Source: an uncultured Ruegeria sp.
GTDB taxonomy: Bacteria; Pseudomonadota; Alphaproteobacteria; Rhodobacterales; Rhodobacteraceae
Length of the DNA stretch: 64,000 bases
Direction: 5' to 3'
NCBI RefSeq assembly: GCF_947497005.1
Contig: NZ_CANMFF010000003.1
Span: 124,001 to 188,000, forward strand
The notes under the pieces are model-generated. The model was not told the DNA's origin, did no database searches, and saw only the letters and a program-made list of their open reading frames with translations. Shown here piece after piece: positions 52,479 to 61,111 of this stretch (position 1 is its first letter; each line of letters starts with the position of its first letter). The translations under genes were made by a program, and so were the position numbers.

Positions 52479-53978
52479 ATGCAAGACCTGACCCATTTCC
52501 TGAACGGCGAAATGGTCGCCGGAACGTCCGGTCGTTTCGACGACATTTTCAATCCAGCGACGGGCGAAGTTCAGTACAAGTGCCCGATGGCCAGCGTGGC
52601 GGAAACCACCGCAGCTATTGAAGCTGCTGCAGCCGCTCAACCTGCGTGGGGGGCGACCAACCCACAGAAACGCGCACGTGTCATGATGGCCATGGTCGGC
52701 CTGATGAACCGCGACATGGACAAACTGGCCGAGGCACTGAGCCGCGAGCACGGCAAAACCATCCCTGACGCCAAGGGCGACCTGCAGCGTGGTCTGGAGG
52801 TGATCGAATACTGTATCGGCGCACCACAGATGCTGAAAGGTGAGTTCACCGACAGCGCGGGTCCCGGCATCGATATGTATTCAATGCGTCAGCCACTGGG
52901 TGTTGTTGGTTCGATCATGCCGTTCAACTTCCCGGCCATGATGCCGCTCTGGCACGTTGGTCCGGCGCTGGCCTGTGGTAACGCCGTGGTCTTGAAACCG
53001 TCCGAGCGTGACCCCTCGGTTCCGCTGATGCTGGCCGAGCTGTTCGTCGAGGCTGGCCTGCCCAAAGGCGTTTTCCAGGTTGTGAACGGGGACAAAGAAG
53101 CCGTTGACACGATCCTCGACAGCGAAATCATCCAAGGCGTGAGCTTTGTGGGGTCTACCCCGATCGCGCATTATATTTACAGCCGCGCAACCGCCAACGG
53201 CAAACGCGCTCAGTGTTTCGGTGGTGCCAAAAACCACATGATCGTCATGCCCGACGCTGACCTGGATCAGGCTGCTGACGCGCTGGTTGGTGCCGGTTTC
53301 GGAGCGGCAGGCGAACGTTGCATGGCAGTCTCTGTCGCCGTTCCCGTTGGTGAAGAAACTGCAGACAAACTGATCGAAAAGCTGATCCCGCGCGTGGAAA
53401 AACTGAAAGTCGGTCCCTACACTGCGGGCGACGATGTCGATATGGGCCCGGTTGTGACCGCCGCCGCGAAACAGCGCATTCTGGGCCTGATTAACTCGGG
53501 TGTCGAACAAGGCGCCAAGCTGGTTGTCGACAACCGCGACTTCAGCCTGCAAGGCTACGAGGACGGCTTCTTTGTCGGCCCGCACCTGTTCGATAACGTG
53601 ACCCCGGAAATGGATATCTACAAGCAAGAGATATTTGGCCCGGTCCTGTCCACCGTGCGCGCCGGTTCTTATGAAGAAGCGCTGAAACTGGCGATGGATC
53701 ACGAATATGGCAACGGCACCGCGATCTTCACCCGTGACGGCGACACTGCGCGTGATTTTGCCAGCCGGGTCAATATCGGTATGGTTGGCATCAACGTTCC
53801 GATCCCGGTTCCGCTGGCCTATCACACCTTTGGTGGCTGGAAGAAATCCATGTTTGGCGACCTGAACCAGCATGGCGCCGACAGCTTCAAGTTCTATACC
53901 CGTACCAAAACTGTGACCGCGCGCTGGCCGTCGGGTATCAAGGAAGGCGGCGAGTTCAACTTCAAAGCCATGGACTGA
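52479..53978 (+). CDS. mmsA: Methylmalonate-semialdehyde dehydrogenase (CoA-acylating)
   Basis: MmsA oxidises methylmalonate semialdehyde to propionyl-CoA in valine breakdown, with NAD and CoA. The 499-residue protein has MPFNFPAMMPLWHVGPALACGN, the catalytic Cys region AAGERCMAVSVAVPVG (about residue 287) and the C-terminal GGWKKSMFGDLNQHG. ATG 52479 follows GGAGG; a frame extension upstream lies over the promoter. A terminator (54001-54030) ends the gene. The rest of the pathway is 3.6 kb further on. Confidence 0.95.
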   Translation: MQDLTHFLNGEMVAGTSGRFDDIFNPATGEVQYKCPMASVAETTAAIEAAAAAQPAWGATNPQKRARVMMAMVGLMNRDMDKLAEALSREHGKTIPDAKGDLQRGLEVIEYCIGAPQMLKGEFTDSAGPGIDMYSMRQPLGVVGSIMPFNFPAMMPLWHVGPALACGNAVVLKPSERDPSVPLMLAELFVEAGLPKGVFQVVNGDKEAVDTILDSEIIQGVSFVGSTPIAHYIYSRATANGKRAQCFGGAKNHMIVMPDADLDQAADALVGAGFGAAGERCMAVSVAVPVGEETADKLIEKLIPRVEKLKVGPYTAGDDVDMGPVVTAAAKQRILGLINSGVEQGAKLVVDNRDFSLQGYEDGFFVGPHLFDNVTPEMDIYKQEIFGPVLSTVRAGSYEEALKLAMDHEYGNGTAIFTRDGDTARDFASRVNIGMVGINVPIPVPLAYHTFGGWKKSMFGDLNQHGADSFKFYTRTKTVTARWPSGIKEGGEFNFKAMD

Positions 53979-54000
53979 TCCAAAGCATCAAGACTATTGA

Positions 54001-54030
54001 AACCCGGCCCCTGTGAGGGTCGGGTTTTTT
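54001..54030 (+). terminator. Terminator of mmsA
   Basis: AACCCGGCCC (54001-54010) pairs with GGGTCGGGTT (54017-54026; one G-U) around CTGTGA, then six T residues. Confidence 0.85.
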
Positions 54031-54165
54031 GCATTTTTCCGCCGATTTCACTGCCCAAGCCTCTGTTCACAAGAAATTCAGATCGGGCACTCTGGAAAAA
54101 TGGGATCATCGCCAATATCTTACCGCCAAAGCATGTATCGAGCATTCAATTTACCGGAGGCAGTC

Positions 54166-54765
54166 TTGTCCCAATCCCGTATGACCCGCCGTTCCGCCCT
54201 GCTGGGCGTTGCATCCTTGATGACGACCCCTGCCCTTGTTCGAGCTCAAAGCGCGGATGCCTTTCCTGAAACGGAAGACGCAATCAGCACTCAGCTGCCG
54301 GTACGACGCAATGTATCGTCATTTTCGCAACAAAACTGGCAGGATCATTTTGACGAACTGGGTGTCGGTTGTCTGTTGGCCGATATCACCAGCCGCGCTG
54401 TGCACTTTTGGGGGGCCGACGGCACTTACAAACTGTACCCAAGCTCAGTCCCAATGAGCGAAGAGCTCACAAAACGCGGTTACACGAAAGTCGTTCGTAA
54501 AACAGAATATCCAAGCTGGACGCCGACAGCATCGATGCGCGAACGGGATCCTTCGCTTCCACTCCGGATGGAGGGCGGTGATCCGGGCAACCCGCTGGGA
54601 ACCCGCGCTATGTACCTGGGTTGGCCAGCTTACCTGGTCCACGGTACACAGGACACGCGTAAGATCGGTCGCCAGAGTTCGTCTGGATGCATCGGTCTGT
54701 ACAACCAACATGTCGAAGAACTGTATCCGCTGGTTCAGGTCGGCACACAGGTGCGACTGGTTTGA
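54166..54765 (+). CDS. L,D-transpeptidase (YkuD family), exported
   Basis: A 199-residue enzyme that forms or edits 3-3 peptidoglycan cross-links or anchors proteins to them. The N-terminus (SRMTRRSALLGVASLM, then ALVRAQS) looks like a twin-arginine-type signal. The YkuD motif is intact: VHGTQDTRKIGRQSSSGCIGLYN, with catalytic Cys and His. I choose a TTG at 54166, five bases after GGAGG (54156-54160); ATG at 54181 is an alternative. Transcription ends at a strong hairpin at 54783-54815. Confidence 0.85.
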   Translation: MSQSRMTRRSALLGVASLMTTPALVRAQSADAFPETEDAISTQLPVRRNVSSFSQQNWQDHFDELGVGCLLADITSRAVHFWGADGTYKLYPSSVPMSEELTKRGYTKVVRKTEYPSWTPTASMRERDPSLPLRMEGGDPGNPLGTRAMYLGWPAYLVHGTQDTRKIGRQSSSGCIGLYNQHVEELYPLVQVGTQVRLV

Positions 54766-54782
54766 TCGGTCAGCTCTGAATC

Positions 54783-54815
54783 AAAAAAGCCCCGGTTAAA
54801 CCTCGGGGCTTTTTT
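54783..54815. terminator. Bidirectional terminator
   Basis: GCCCCG (54789-54794) and CGGGGC (54804-54809) with A- and T-runs of six on the two sides. It serves the L,D-transpeptidase and the convergent fasciclin gene. Confidence 0.92.
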
Positions 54816-54833
54816 GTTTTCAGAGAAACAGTT

Positions 54834-55310
54834 TTATTCCGGCAGGATAACCGCGTCGACCACATGGATCACGCCATTGCTGGCTTCAATATCTGCTTGT
54901 ACGACTTTTGCGTCGTTCACCTTGACGCCGTTCTTGGCGTTGACGCTTAACCGGTCACCCTGAACGGTCAGAACCTTTGCGCGCTTGCCGGCAATATCAC
55001 TGGACATTACCTTGGCCGGGACCACGTGATAGGTGAGGATCGATACCAGTTGATCCTTGTTTTCGGGCTTCAAAAGAGTCTCCACCGTGCCCTCGGGTAA
55101 TGCAGCAAAAGCTTCATCGGTAGGAGCGAATACGGTGAACGGGCCATCTCCTTTAAGGGTATCAACCAGACCTGCGGCCTGAACGGCGGCGACCAGAGTG
55201 TTGAATGAACCCGCTGCAACTGCGGTGTCAACAATATCTGCGGCCTGTGCCTTGAGTGGTATAGCAAACGCAATTGCGGCGGCGGCACCCATAAATGTAC
55301 GACGGAACAT
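54834..55310 (-). CDS. Secreted fasciclin-domain protein
   Basis: A 158-residue protein with a signal peptide ([18 protein letters not shown], cut near residue 23) and one FAS1 domain: [37 protein letters not shown] and [16 protein letters not shown]. Fasciclin domains mediate adhesion in periplasm or outside; no anchor is visible. It shares a terminator with the L,D-transpeptidase. Confidence 0.92.
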   Translation of the reverse strand: MFRRTFMGAAAAIAFAIPLKAQAADIVDTAVAAGSFNTLVAAVQAAGLVDTLKGDGPFTVFAPTDEAFAALPEGTVETLLKPENKDQLVSILTYHVVPAKVMSSDIAGKRAKVLTVQGDRLSVNAKNGVKVNDAKVVQADIEASNGVIHVVDAVILPE

Positions 55311-55381
55311 GGCTGTCTTCTCCTCTCCAGCTTGTTATGGAAAGGGGTACGGGACTTCGGCCGGACCGGATCATTCTGAGA

Positions 55382-56233
55382 TCAATTTTCTTTGAGCTGC
55401 ACCCAGATGCTTTGCGCGCGCCCATCGGCGAGAAACGGCAAAGCCTTTACTGCATCCGGGCGGTCCTGTTGCAGGTAGTATCCCGGCCAAAGCATTGAAT
55501 ACGCACCAGATTGCAACAACGCGTGCAGCATGTACTGTTCCCCCCAGCCGGGGCAGTCATAAAAGAACCGTTTGGGGTATTCATAGGGCAGGAAAACATC
55601 ATGGACATGGATCACCACACCGGGCTTCAGCGTCGGAATGATGCGGCAAAACAGATGCGCAACGTCGTTGCTCATGCGTACAACATGGCTGGAATCGATG
55701 AACAGAATGTCTCCGGCCTCCAGTTCGGCAAACAACGCCGGATCGGTCTCTTCCAGGCGTTTTTGCTCGAACCGATCGACCACATGGGCGATGTCTGCGC
55801 GAGGATATGGGTCGATCGCCGTTATGGTGGTGTCCAGCTTACCATCGATGATCGCTTGCCGGGTCACACGAGTTGAATTGCCGCATCCGACCTCGATCAC
55901 ACGTTTGGGCTGAAAACGGCGGATCATCAGATACAAAGCATCCGCATCCGGGCTATCATAATAGCCGTTATTTGTACGATAGCCGGTCTGGTTGCGCGTT
56001 GGGTCTTTCAACGCCTCCAACGCTGCCTTATGACATTCGAATTCCGCCAAAAGCCGAGAGATATCGAACCCCTCCATCCCAGGTGACGGCGCATAGGCAG
56101 GACGTGTCAGCCCACCTGCCTTCTCGAAAGCCTCCAGTCGCGCCCGTTCATCCTGTTCCGTGACTTTATCAACCAGTTTCACCCCCAACTCCTCAAGGGC
56201 GGCGTTGATCTTTGGAAATTTTCTGGGTTTCAA
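55382..56233 (-). CDS. Class I SAM-dependent methyltransferase-like protein
   Basis: The protein has a class I methyltransferase fold with the SAM-binding motif [17 protein letters not shown] (about residue 115 from the chosen start), acidic [11 protein letters not shown], and [10 protein letters not shown] (motif like Methyltransf_24). The substrate is unknown. Starts are unclear: the frame extends to a TTG at 56308 with a Cys-rich N-terminus ([12 protein letters not shown]), but a TTG at 56233 follows GGAG and gives a plausible 283-residue protein. The Cys-rich part could be real and bind metal. It partly overlaps, antisense, the leader of the ligase gene. Confidence 0.65.
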   Translation of the reverse strand: MKPRKFPKINAALEELGVKLVDKVTEQDERARLEAFEKAGGLTRPAYAPSPGMEGFDISRLLAEFECHKAALEALKDPTRNQTGYRTNNGYYDSPDADALYLMIRRFQPKRVIEVGCGNSTRVTRQAIIDGKLDTTITAIDPYPRADIAHVVDRFEQKRLEETDPALFAELEAGDILFIDSSHVVRMSNDVAHLFCRIIPTLKPGVVIHVHDVFLPYEYPKRFFYDCPGWGEQYMLHALLQSGAYSMLWPGYYLQQDRPDAVKALPFLADGRAQSIWVQLKEN

Positions 56234-56369
56234 GGCGCAGGCTCCGCAATCTGTGTTGCAACGTTCCTTACCGCTGCTGACCGTGCCTCTGCAAGGACAA
56301 GCGGGCAAACCCTTGGCAAAACGTCAATTTCCGTATTCACTGTTTGAACTAAAAAATGCGAGGGCCGCC

Positions 56370-57485
56370 ATGCAGCAGGATTTTACGCTTGGGATCGAAG
56401 AAGAATATCTTTTGGTCAACCGAGACAGCCTACAATTGTCCGAAGCCCCCGAAGCGCTGATGGAGGCCTGCCAGAACGATTTCGAAGGTCAAGTCAGCCC
56501 CGAATTCCTGCAATGTCAGATAGAGGTCGGCACCCGGCCGCACACCACCGTCGCATCTGCACGAGAAGATCTGAAACGTCTGCGCTCCTGCGTGTCTAAA
56601 CGGGCCGCCGAATACAACTTGTCGCCGATCGCCGTATCGTGTCACCCGTTCGCCAATTGGAAAGACCAGCATCACACCCGTAAAGAACGGTATGACGCGC
56701 TGCAACATGCGTTGGGTGGTGTTGCCCGCCGTATGCTGATTTGCGGAATGCATGTGCATGTTGGGGTCGCGGACCCTGCCCTGCGCGCCGATCTGATGCC
56801 GCAATTGTCGTATTTCCTGCCGCATCTTCTGGCGCTGTCCACTTCCTCTCCCTATTGGAATGGCGAGGATACCGGTCTGTCTTCGTACCGTCTGACGGTG
56901 TTCGATAACCTGCCCCGCACCGGGCTGCCACCGGTTTTTGCCAGTTGGGGCGAGTATGAGCGGACCACAGGTATTCTGGTTGAGCTTGGGGTCATCGAAG
57001 ATACCACCAAGATCTGGTGGGATCTGCGCCCATCTCATCGTTTTCCAACGCTTGAGACGCGGATTATGGACGTTCAGCCTCGGCTGGAGCACACTTTGTC
57101 CATGGCGGCACTGGTGCAGGCCTTGACGCGAATGCTATGCCGCCTGAAGGACCGCAACCTGCGTTGGCGCCAATATGATCGTTTTCTGATCAGTGAAAAC
57201 CGCTGGCGCGCGCAGCGATATGGCGTCGGTGAAGGGCTGATTGATTTCGGCGACCGCTCGATCAAACCCATGTCCGAGTTGATTGGCGACCTGATGGGAA
57301 TGCTGGCCGAAGATGCCGAGACCTTGGGCACCATGACAGAGCTGGCGAGATTGCAGCAGATTGCTGAAAACGGCACCTCGTCCACGCGTCAGCGCCGGGT
57401 ACATGCAGAAGCCACGGCACGTGGGGATGATCCCGGTCAGGCCGTCGTTCGCCATCTGATCGAAGAATTTCATGCCGATCTGTGA
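56370..57485 (+). CDS. YbdK-type carboxylate-amine ligase (glutamate-cysteine ligase family 2)
   Basis: A 371-residue ATP-dependent ligase of the GCS2 family. The N-terminus [17 protein letters not shown] carries the family EEEY, followed by [18 protein letters not shown] and HVHVGVADP. YbdK has weak glutamate-cysteine ligase activity; the physiological substrate is not certain. ATG 56370 gives the family length; frames further upstream (from 56160) are antisense to the methyltransferase. No gshB is adjacent. Confidence 0.9.
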   Translation: MQQDFTLGIEEEYLLVNRDSLQLSEAPEALMEACQNDFEGQVSPEFLQCQIEVGTRPHTTVASAREDLKRLRSCVSKRAAEYNLSPIAVSCHPFANWKDQHHTRKERYDALQHALGGVARRMLICGMHVHVGVADPALRADLMPQLSYFLPHLLALSTSSPYWNGEDTGLSSYRLTVFDNLPRTGLPPVFASWGEYERTTGILVELGVIEDTTKIWWDLRPSHRFPTLETRIMDVQPRLEHTLSMAALVQALTRMLCRLKDRNLRWRQYDRFLISENRWRAQRYGVGEGLIDFGDRSIKPMSELIGDLMGMLAEDAETLGTMTELARLQQIAENGTSSTRQRRVHAEATARGDDPGQAVVRHLIEEFHADL

Positions 57486-57598
57486 TCAGACGCGGCAATA
57501 AATCCCTACTGCTGCGACTCATTGTTGAGCCTGCAAAATTTCTGTAAGAATTCAGAAATAAACAACTGTTCAATTCAGTGCCGACGGGAGGGAGCGCC

Positions 57599-58741
57599 AT
57601 GGATTTCGCACTCAGCGAGGAGCAAACAGCCATATTCGACATGGCAAAGGCGTTTGGGCAGGAACACATCGCACCTTTCGCACGCCAATGGGAAGACGAC
57701 GGCACCATTCCCAAGACCCTGTGGCCGCAGATCGGAGAGCTTGGTTTCGGTGCACTTTACGTGTCCGAGGACAGCGGCGGATCAAATCTGACCCGTCTTG
57801 ACGCAACGCTGGTGTTTGAGGCTCTTTCTATGGCCTGCCCTTCGGTTGCGGCCTTTCTGTCGATCCACAACATGTGCGCCAAGATGTTGGATACATTTGC
57901 AGATAATGATCTCAAAGCTCGCATCATGCCTGACGTACTGAGCCTGAATACGGTTCTGAGCTACTGCCTGACCGAGCCCGGTTCCGGTTCTGACGCCGCA
58001 GCGCTGAAAACCCGCGCCGAACGCACCAATGAAGGGTATACGTTGAACGGCACCAAGGCCTTTATTTCGGGTGGTGGGTATTCGGACGCTTACGTCTGCA
58101 TGGTACGCACAGGTCAAGATGGCCCCAAGGGTATCTCGACCGTTTATGTCGAAGACGAAACGCCGGGGCTCAGCTTTGGCGCGCTGGAACAGAAAATGGG
58201 GTGGAAAAGCCAGCCGACCGCGCAGGTTCAGTTCGATGACTGCAAAATTCCGGCAGGCAATCTTGTTGGCACTGAAGGTGACGGGTTCAAATACGCGATG
58301 ATGGGTCTGGATGGCGGGCGGCTCAACATTTCGGCCTGTTCGCTGGGGGCCGCGCAGACCGGGCTGGATATGACATTGCAATATATGTCCGAGCGCAAGG
58401 CCTTCGGCCAATCCATTGATCAGTTTCAGGCCCTTCAATTCCGTCTGGCGGATATGGAAATCGAGTTACAGGCCGCGCGCATCTTCTTGCGTCAGGCGGC
58501 GTGGAAACTGGATCAGGGCGCGCCGGATGCCACGAAATTTTGCGCCATGGCCAAGAAATTCGTAACCGAAACCGGATCAAAGGTGGTGGATCAATGCCTG
58601 CAACTGCACGGAGGCTATGGCTATCTTGCGGATTACGGCATCGAAAAACTTGTGCGCGATCTTCGCGTGCATCAGATATTGGAAGGCACAAACGAAATCA
58701 TGCGTGTGATCGTCTCGCGCCAGATGCTCACCAATCGCTGA
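57599..58741 (+). CDS. Acyl-CoA dehydrogenase (isobutyryl-CoA dehydrogenase-like)
   Basis: A 380-residue flavoenzyme. The family signatures are clear: FALSEEQTAIFDMAKAFGQE, CLTEPGSGSDAAALKTRAE (FAD/substrate loop), YMSERKAFGQSIDQFQALQF, and the C-terminal LEGTNEIMRVIVSRQM with the catalytic Glu region. The neighbours (3-hydroxyisobutyryl-CoA hydrolase, mmsB and mmsA) point to isobutyryl-CoA as the substrate in valine breakdown, but a short-chain acyl-CoA dehydrogenase role is possible. ATG 57599 follows GGGAGGGAG. The next gene begins seven bases downstream. Confidence 0.88.
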   Translation: MDFALSEEQTAIFDMAKAFGQEHIAPFARQWEDDGTIPKTLWPQIGELGFGALYVSEDSGGSNLTRLDATLVFEALSMACPSVAAFLSIHNMCAKMLDTFADNDLKARIMPDVLSLNTVLSYCLTEPGSGSDAAALKTRAERTNEGYTLNGTKAFISGGGYSDAYVCMVRTGQDGPKGISTVYVEDETPGLSFGALEQKMGWKSQPTAQVQFDDCKIPAGNLVGTEGDGFKYAMMGLDGGRLNISACSLGAAQTGLDMTLQYMSERKAFGQSIDQFQALQFRLADMEIELQAARIFLRQAAWKLDQGAPDATKFCAMAKKFVTETGSKVVDQCLQLHGGYGYLADYGIEKLVRDLRVHQILEGTNEIMRVIVSRQMLTNR

Positions 58742-58748
58742 GGCTCTA

Positions 58749-59789
58749 ATGTCAAATATCGAAATCCGCGCCACGGGTCGTGCAGGACGCATCACCCTGA
58801 ACCGCCCTCACGCACTGAACGCATTGAGCTACGACATGTGCATGGCCATTGACACGGCTCTGCGCAACTGGCGTGAAGACGACGCCGTCGATCTGATCAT
58901 CCTGGACGCCGAGGGAGACAAAGCCTTTTGCGCGGGCGGAGACATTGCCGAACTTTATGAAACCGGCACCAAGGGCAATTACGCGTATGGTCAGAAATTC
59001 TGGCGCGACGAATACCGCCTGAATGCTCTGATCTTCGAATACCCCAAACCGGTCATCAGTTTTCTTCAGGGCTTTACCATGGGTGGTGGTGTCGGCATCG
59101 GATGCCACGGCAGCCATCGCGTCGTCGGAGAAAGCTCAAAGATTTCCATGCCCGAATGCTCTATCGGTCTGGTGCCGGATGTTGGCGGAACGCTGATGCT
59201 GGCGCTTGCGCCGGGGCGACTGGGTGAGTTCCTGGGGACCACAGGATTTAGAATGGGACCTGCGGACGCCATCCTTGCGGGATTTGCAGACCATTTCATC
59301 CCGCAGTCGCAATGGTCCGATCTGATCGAAATGCTGGAAGCGTCTGGAAATGCAGAACTGGCAACCGAACACGCCGAAACGCCACGCGATGGTGAATTGG
59401 CAGGGTTGCAAACCGAAATCGATCAGCATTTTTCCGGCGAAACACTAAGCGACATCCTGACCAGCCTACGCAGTAGAGATCAGAAGTTTTCGACGAAAAC
59501 TCTGGGAAAAATAACGAAGAACGCGCCGCTTTCCGCCGCCTGCACGATCGAGATGTTACACCGACTACGCGGCCCGTCCCTGACCATGCGGCGCGCTTTG
59601 GATATGGAATACCGCTTCACCTTTCGGTCAATGGAACATGGTGATTTTCTGGAAGGTATCCGCGCGCAGATCATTGACAAAGACCGCAAACCGAATTGGC
59701 AGTTTCCCGATATGGACGTCCCTTTGGTGGCTGTGTCGAACATGTTGCAGCCGTTGGGCGAGGACACCCTGACTTTTGAGGAGGACTAA
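58749..59789 (+). CDS. 3-hydroxyisobutyryl-CoA hydrolase
   Basis: A 346-residue crotonase-fold thioesterase (HIBYL-CoA hydrolase) of the valine pathway. Landmarks are GRITLNRPHALNALSYDM, AFCAGGDIAELYE (oxyanion hole) and MPECSIGLVPDVGGTLML with the catalytic Glu in the PECSIG region. The size of 346 is typical for this group and larger than that of simple hydratases (about 260). It lies seven bases after the acyl-CoA dehydrogenase and three before mmsB, forming an operon. Confidence 0.92.
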   Translation: MSNIEIRATGRAGRITLNRPHALNALSYDMCMAIDTALRNWREDDAVDLIILDAEGDKAFCAGGDIAELYETGTKGNYAYGQKFWRDEYRLNALIFEYPKPVISFLQGFTMGGGVGIGCHGSHRVVGESSKISMPECSIGLVPDVGGTLMLALAPGRLGEFLGTTGFRMGPADAILAGFADHFIPQSQWSDLIEMLEASGNAELATEHAETPRDGELAGLQTEIDQHFSGETLSDILTSLRSRDQKFSTKTLGKITKNAPLSAACTIEMLHRLRGPSLTMRRALDMEYRFTFRSMEHGDFLEGIRAQIIDKDRKPNWQFPDMDVPLVAVSNMLQPLGEDTLTFEED

Positions 59790-59792
59790 GAG

Positions 59793-60665
59793 ATGCAGAT
59801 CGGGTTCATAGGGCTGGGAAACATGGGCGCACCCATGGCGGCCAATCTGGCAAAGGCCGGGCATCAGGTTCTTGGTTTTGACACTGCAGGTGTCACCGTG
59901 AACGGGGTTACTCAGGCAGAAACGGCCGCCGAGGCCGTCGCTTCGGCGGATGCTGTCATCACAATGCTGCCAAATGGTGCGATCCTACGGGCAGTTGCGG
60001 ATCAGGTCATTCCCGCCATGGCGAAAGGCGCCGTGTTGATTGACTGCTCGACAGTCGACGTAGACAGCACACGTGAAGTCGCAGAACAGGCTGCTGGCGC
60101 TGACCTGTTGTCGGTCGACGCGCCAGTATCGGGCGGTATCGGCGGTGCATCTGGTGGTACGCTAACCTTTATGGCTGGGGGATCAGAAGCCGCCTTTGCC
60201 AAGGCTGCTCCTCTGTTCGATATCATGGGACAAAAGGCGGTTCACTGCGGTGAAGCCGGGGCTGGTCAGGCTGCAAAGATCTGTAACAACATGATCCTGG
60301 GCGTCACCATGATCGCCACTTGCGAGGCTTTTGCCCTGGCCGACAAACTGGGTCTGGACCGCCAGAAAATGTTCGACGTAGTCAGCACATCATCCGGGTA
60401 CAGCTGGACGATGAACGCCTATTGTCCGGCCCCTGGTGTCGGCCCGCAAAGCCCGGCTGACAATCATTACACGCCTGGCTTTGCGGCAGAGTTGATGCTG
60501 AAAGACCTGCGTCTCAGCCAACAAGCCGCGGACAGCGCTGATGCGGATACCCCGATGGGACAGGTCGCGACTTCGCTTTACGAACAATTCGTCGAGAACG
60601 AAGACGGTTTAGGCCGTGACTTCAGCGCCATGCTGCCTCGGTTCGAAAAACGCGGACGCAAATAG
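59793..60665 (+). CDS. mmsB: 3-hydroxyisobutyrate dehydrogenase
   Basis: MmsB oxidises 3-hydroxyisobutyrate to methylmalonate semialdehyde with NAD. The 290-residue protein begins IGFIGLGNMGAPMAANLAKAG, has DAPVSGGIGGASGGTLTFMAGG and the catalytic Lys region GAGQAAKICNNMILG. It ends the three-gene operon; a hairpin (TCTGAGC/GCTCAGA, 60669-60690) without a T-run follows. MmsA, which uses its product, is at 52.5 kb. Methacrylyl-CoA hydratase is not obvious in this cluster. Confidence 0.94.
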   Translation: MQIGFIGLGNMGAPMAANLAKAGHQVLGFDTAGVTVNGVTQAETAAEAVASADAVITMLPNGAILRAVADQVIPAMAKGAVLIDCSTVDVDSTREVAEQAAGADLLSVDAPVSGGIGGASGGTLTFMAGGSEAAFAKAAPLFDIMGQKAVHCGEAGAGQAAKICNNMILGVTMIATCEAFALADKLGLDRQKMFDVVSTSSGYSWTMNAYCPAPGVGPQSPADNHYTPGFAAELMLKDLRLSQQAADSADADTPMGQVATSLYEQFVENEDGLGRDFSAMLPRFEKRGRK

Positions 60666-60770
60666 ACGTCTGAGCGGCATCTTGCTCAGAGATTTGACAG
60701 TCTCTCAGCAAACGGCCACCTAAGGTCATGTACAACAGCCGTTTTAGGCCTGTTCGCAAAGGACTGTGAC

Positions 60771-61094
60771 ATGACGAAACTCTTGGTAACGACGGTCACG
60801 TTGGCTGCATTTTTGTTTACGCCTGCCCTTGCAATGGCCAAGAACAAGGCCGGGCATTGCCCACCGGGTCTGGCCAAGAAATCAGTTCCGTGCGTTCCAC
60901 CGGGCCAAGCGAAAAAAATCTATGGAAATGGTGACTTCATCCGCGACGATTATCGCTGGGTCGATAACCCCTATCGCTATGGGTTGAACCGAAACTATTC
61001 CTATGTTCGCGCAGGTGATTACGTGTACCGGGTCGACCCCGACACACGCAAAGTTTTGAACCTCATCGGTGCGGTTGCGGACATTCTGAACTGA
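60771..61094 (+). CDS. Small secreted protein with CPPG repeats
   Basis: A 107-residue exported protein: signal peptide (LVTTVTLAAFLFTPALAMA, cut near residue 23), then two imperfect copies of a KxxHCPPGLAKKSVPCVPPGQAKK-like motif, ending in a tyrosine-rich segment (YRWVDNPYRYGLNRNYSYV). The two Cys and basic Pro/Gly repeats suggest a small surface or metal-related role, but I do not recognise the function. It stands alone, converging with uvrA 17 bases away. Confidence 0.7.
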   Translation: MTKLLVTTVTLAAFLFTPALAMAKNKAGHCPPGLAKKSVPCVPPGQAKKIYGNGDFIRDDYRWVDNPYRYGLNRNYSYVRAGDYVYRVDPDTRKVLNLIGAVADILN

Positions 61095-61111
61095 AACAGC
61101 GCTAAATTTGT

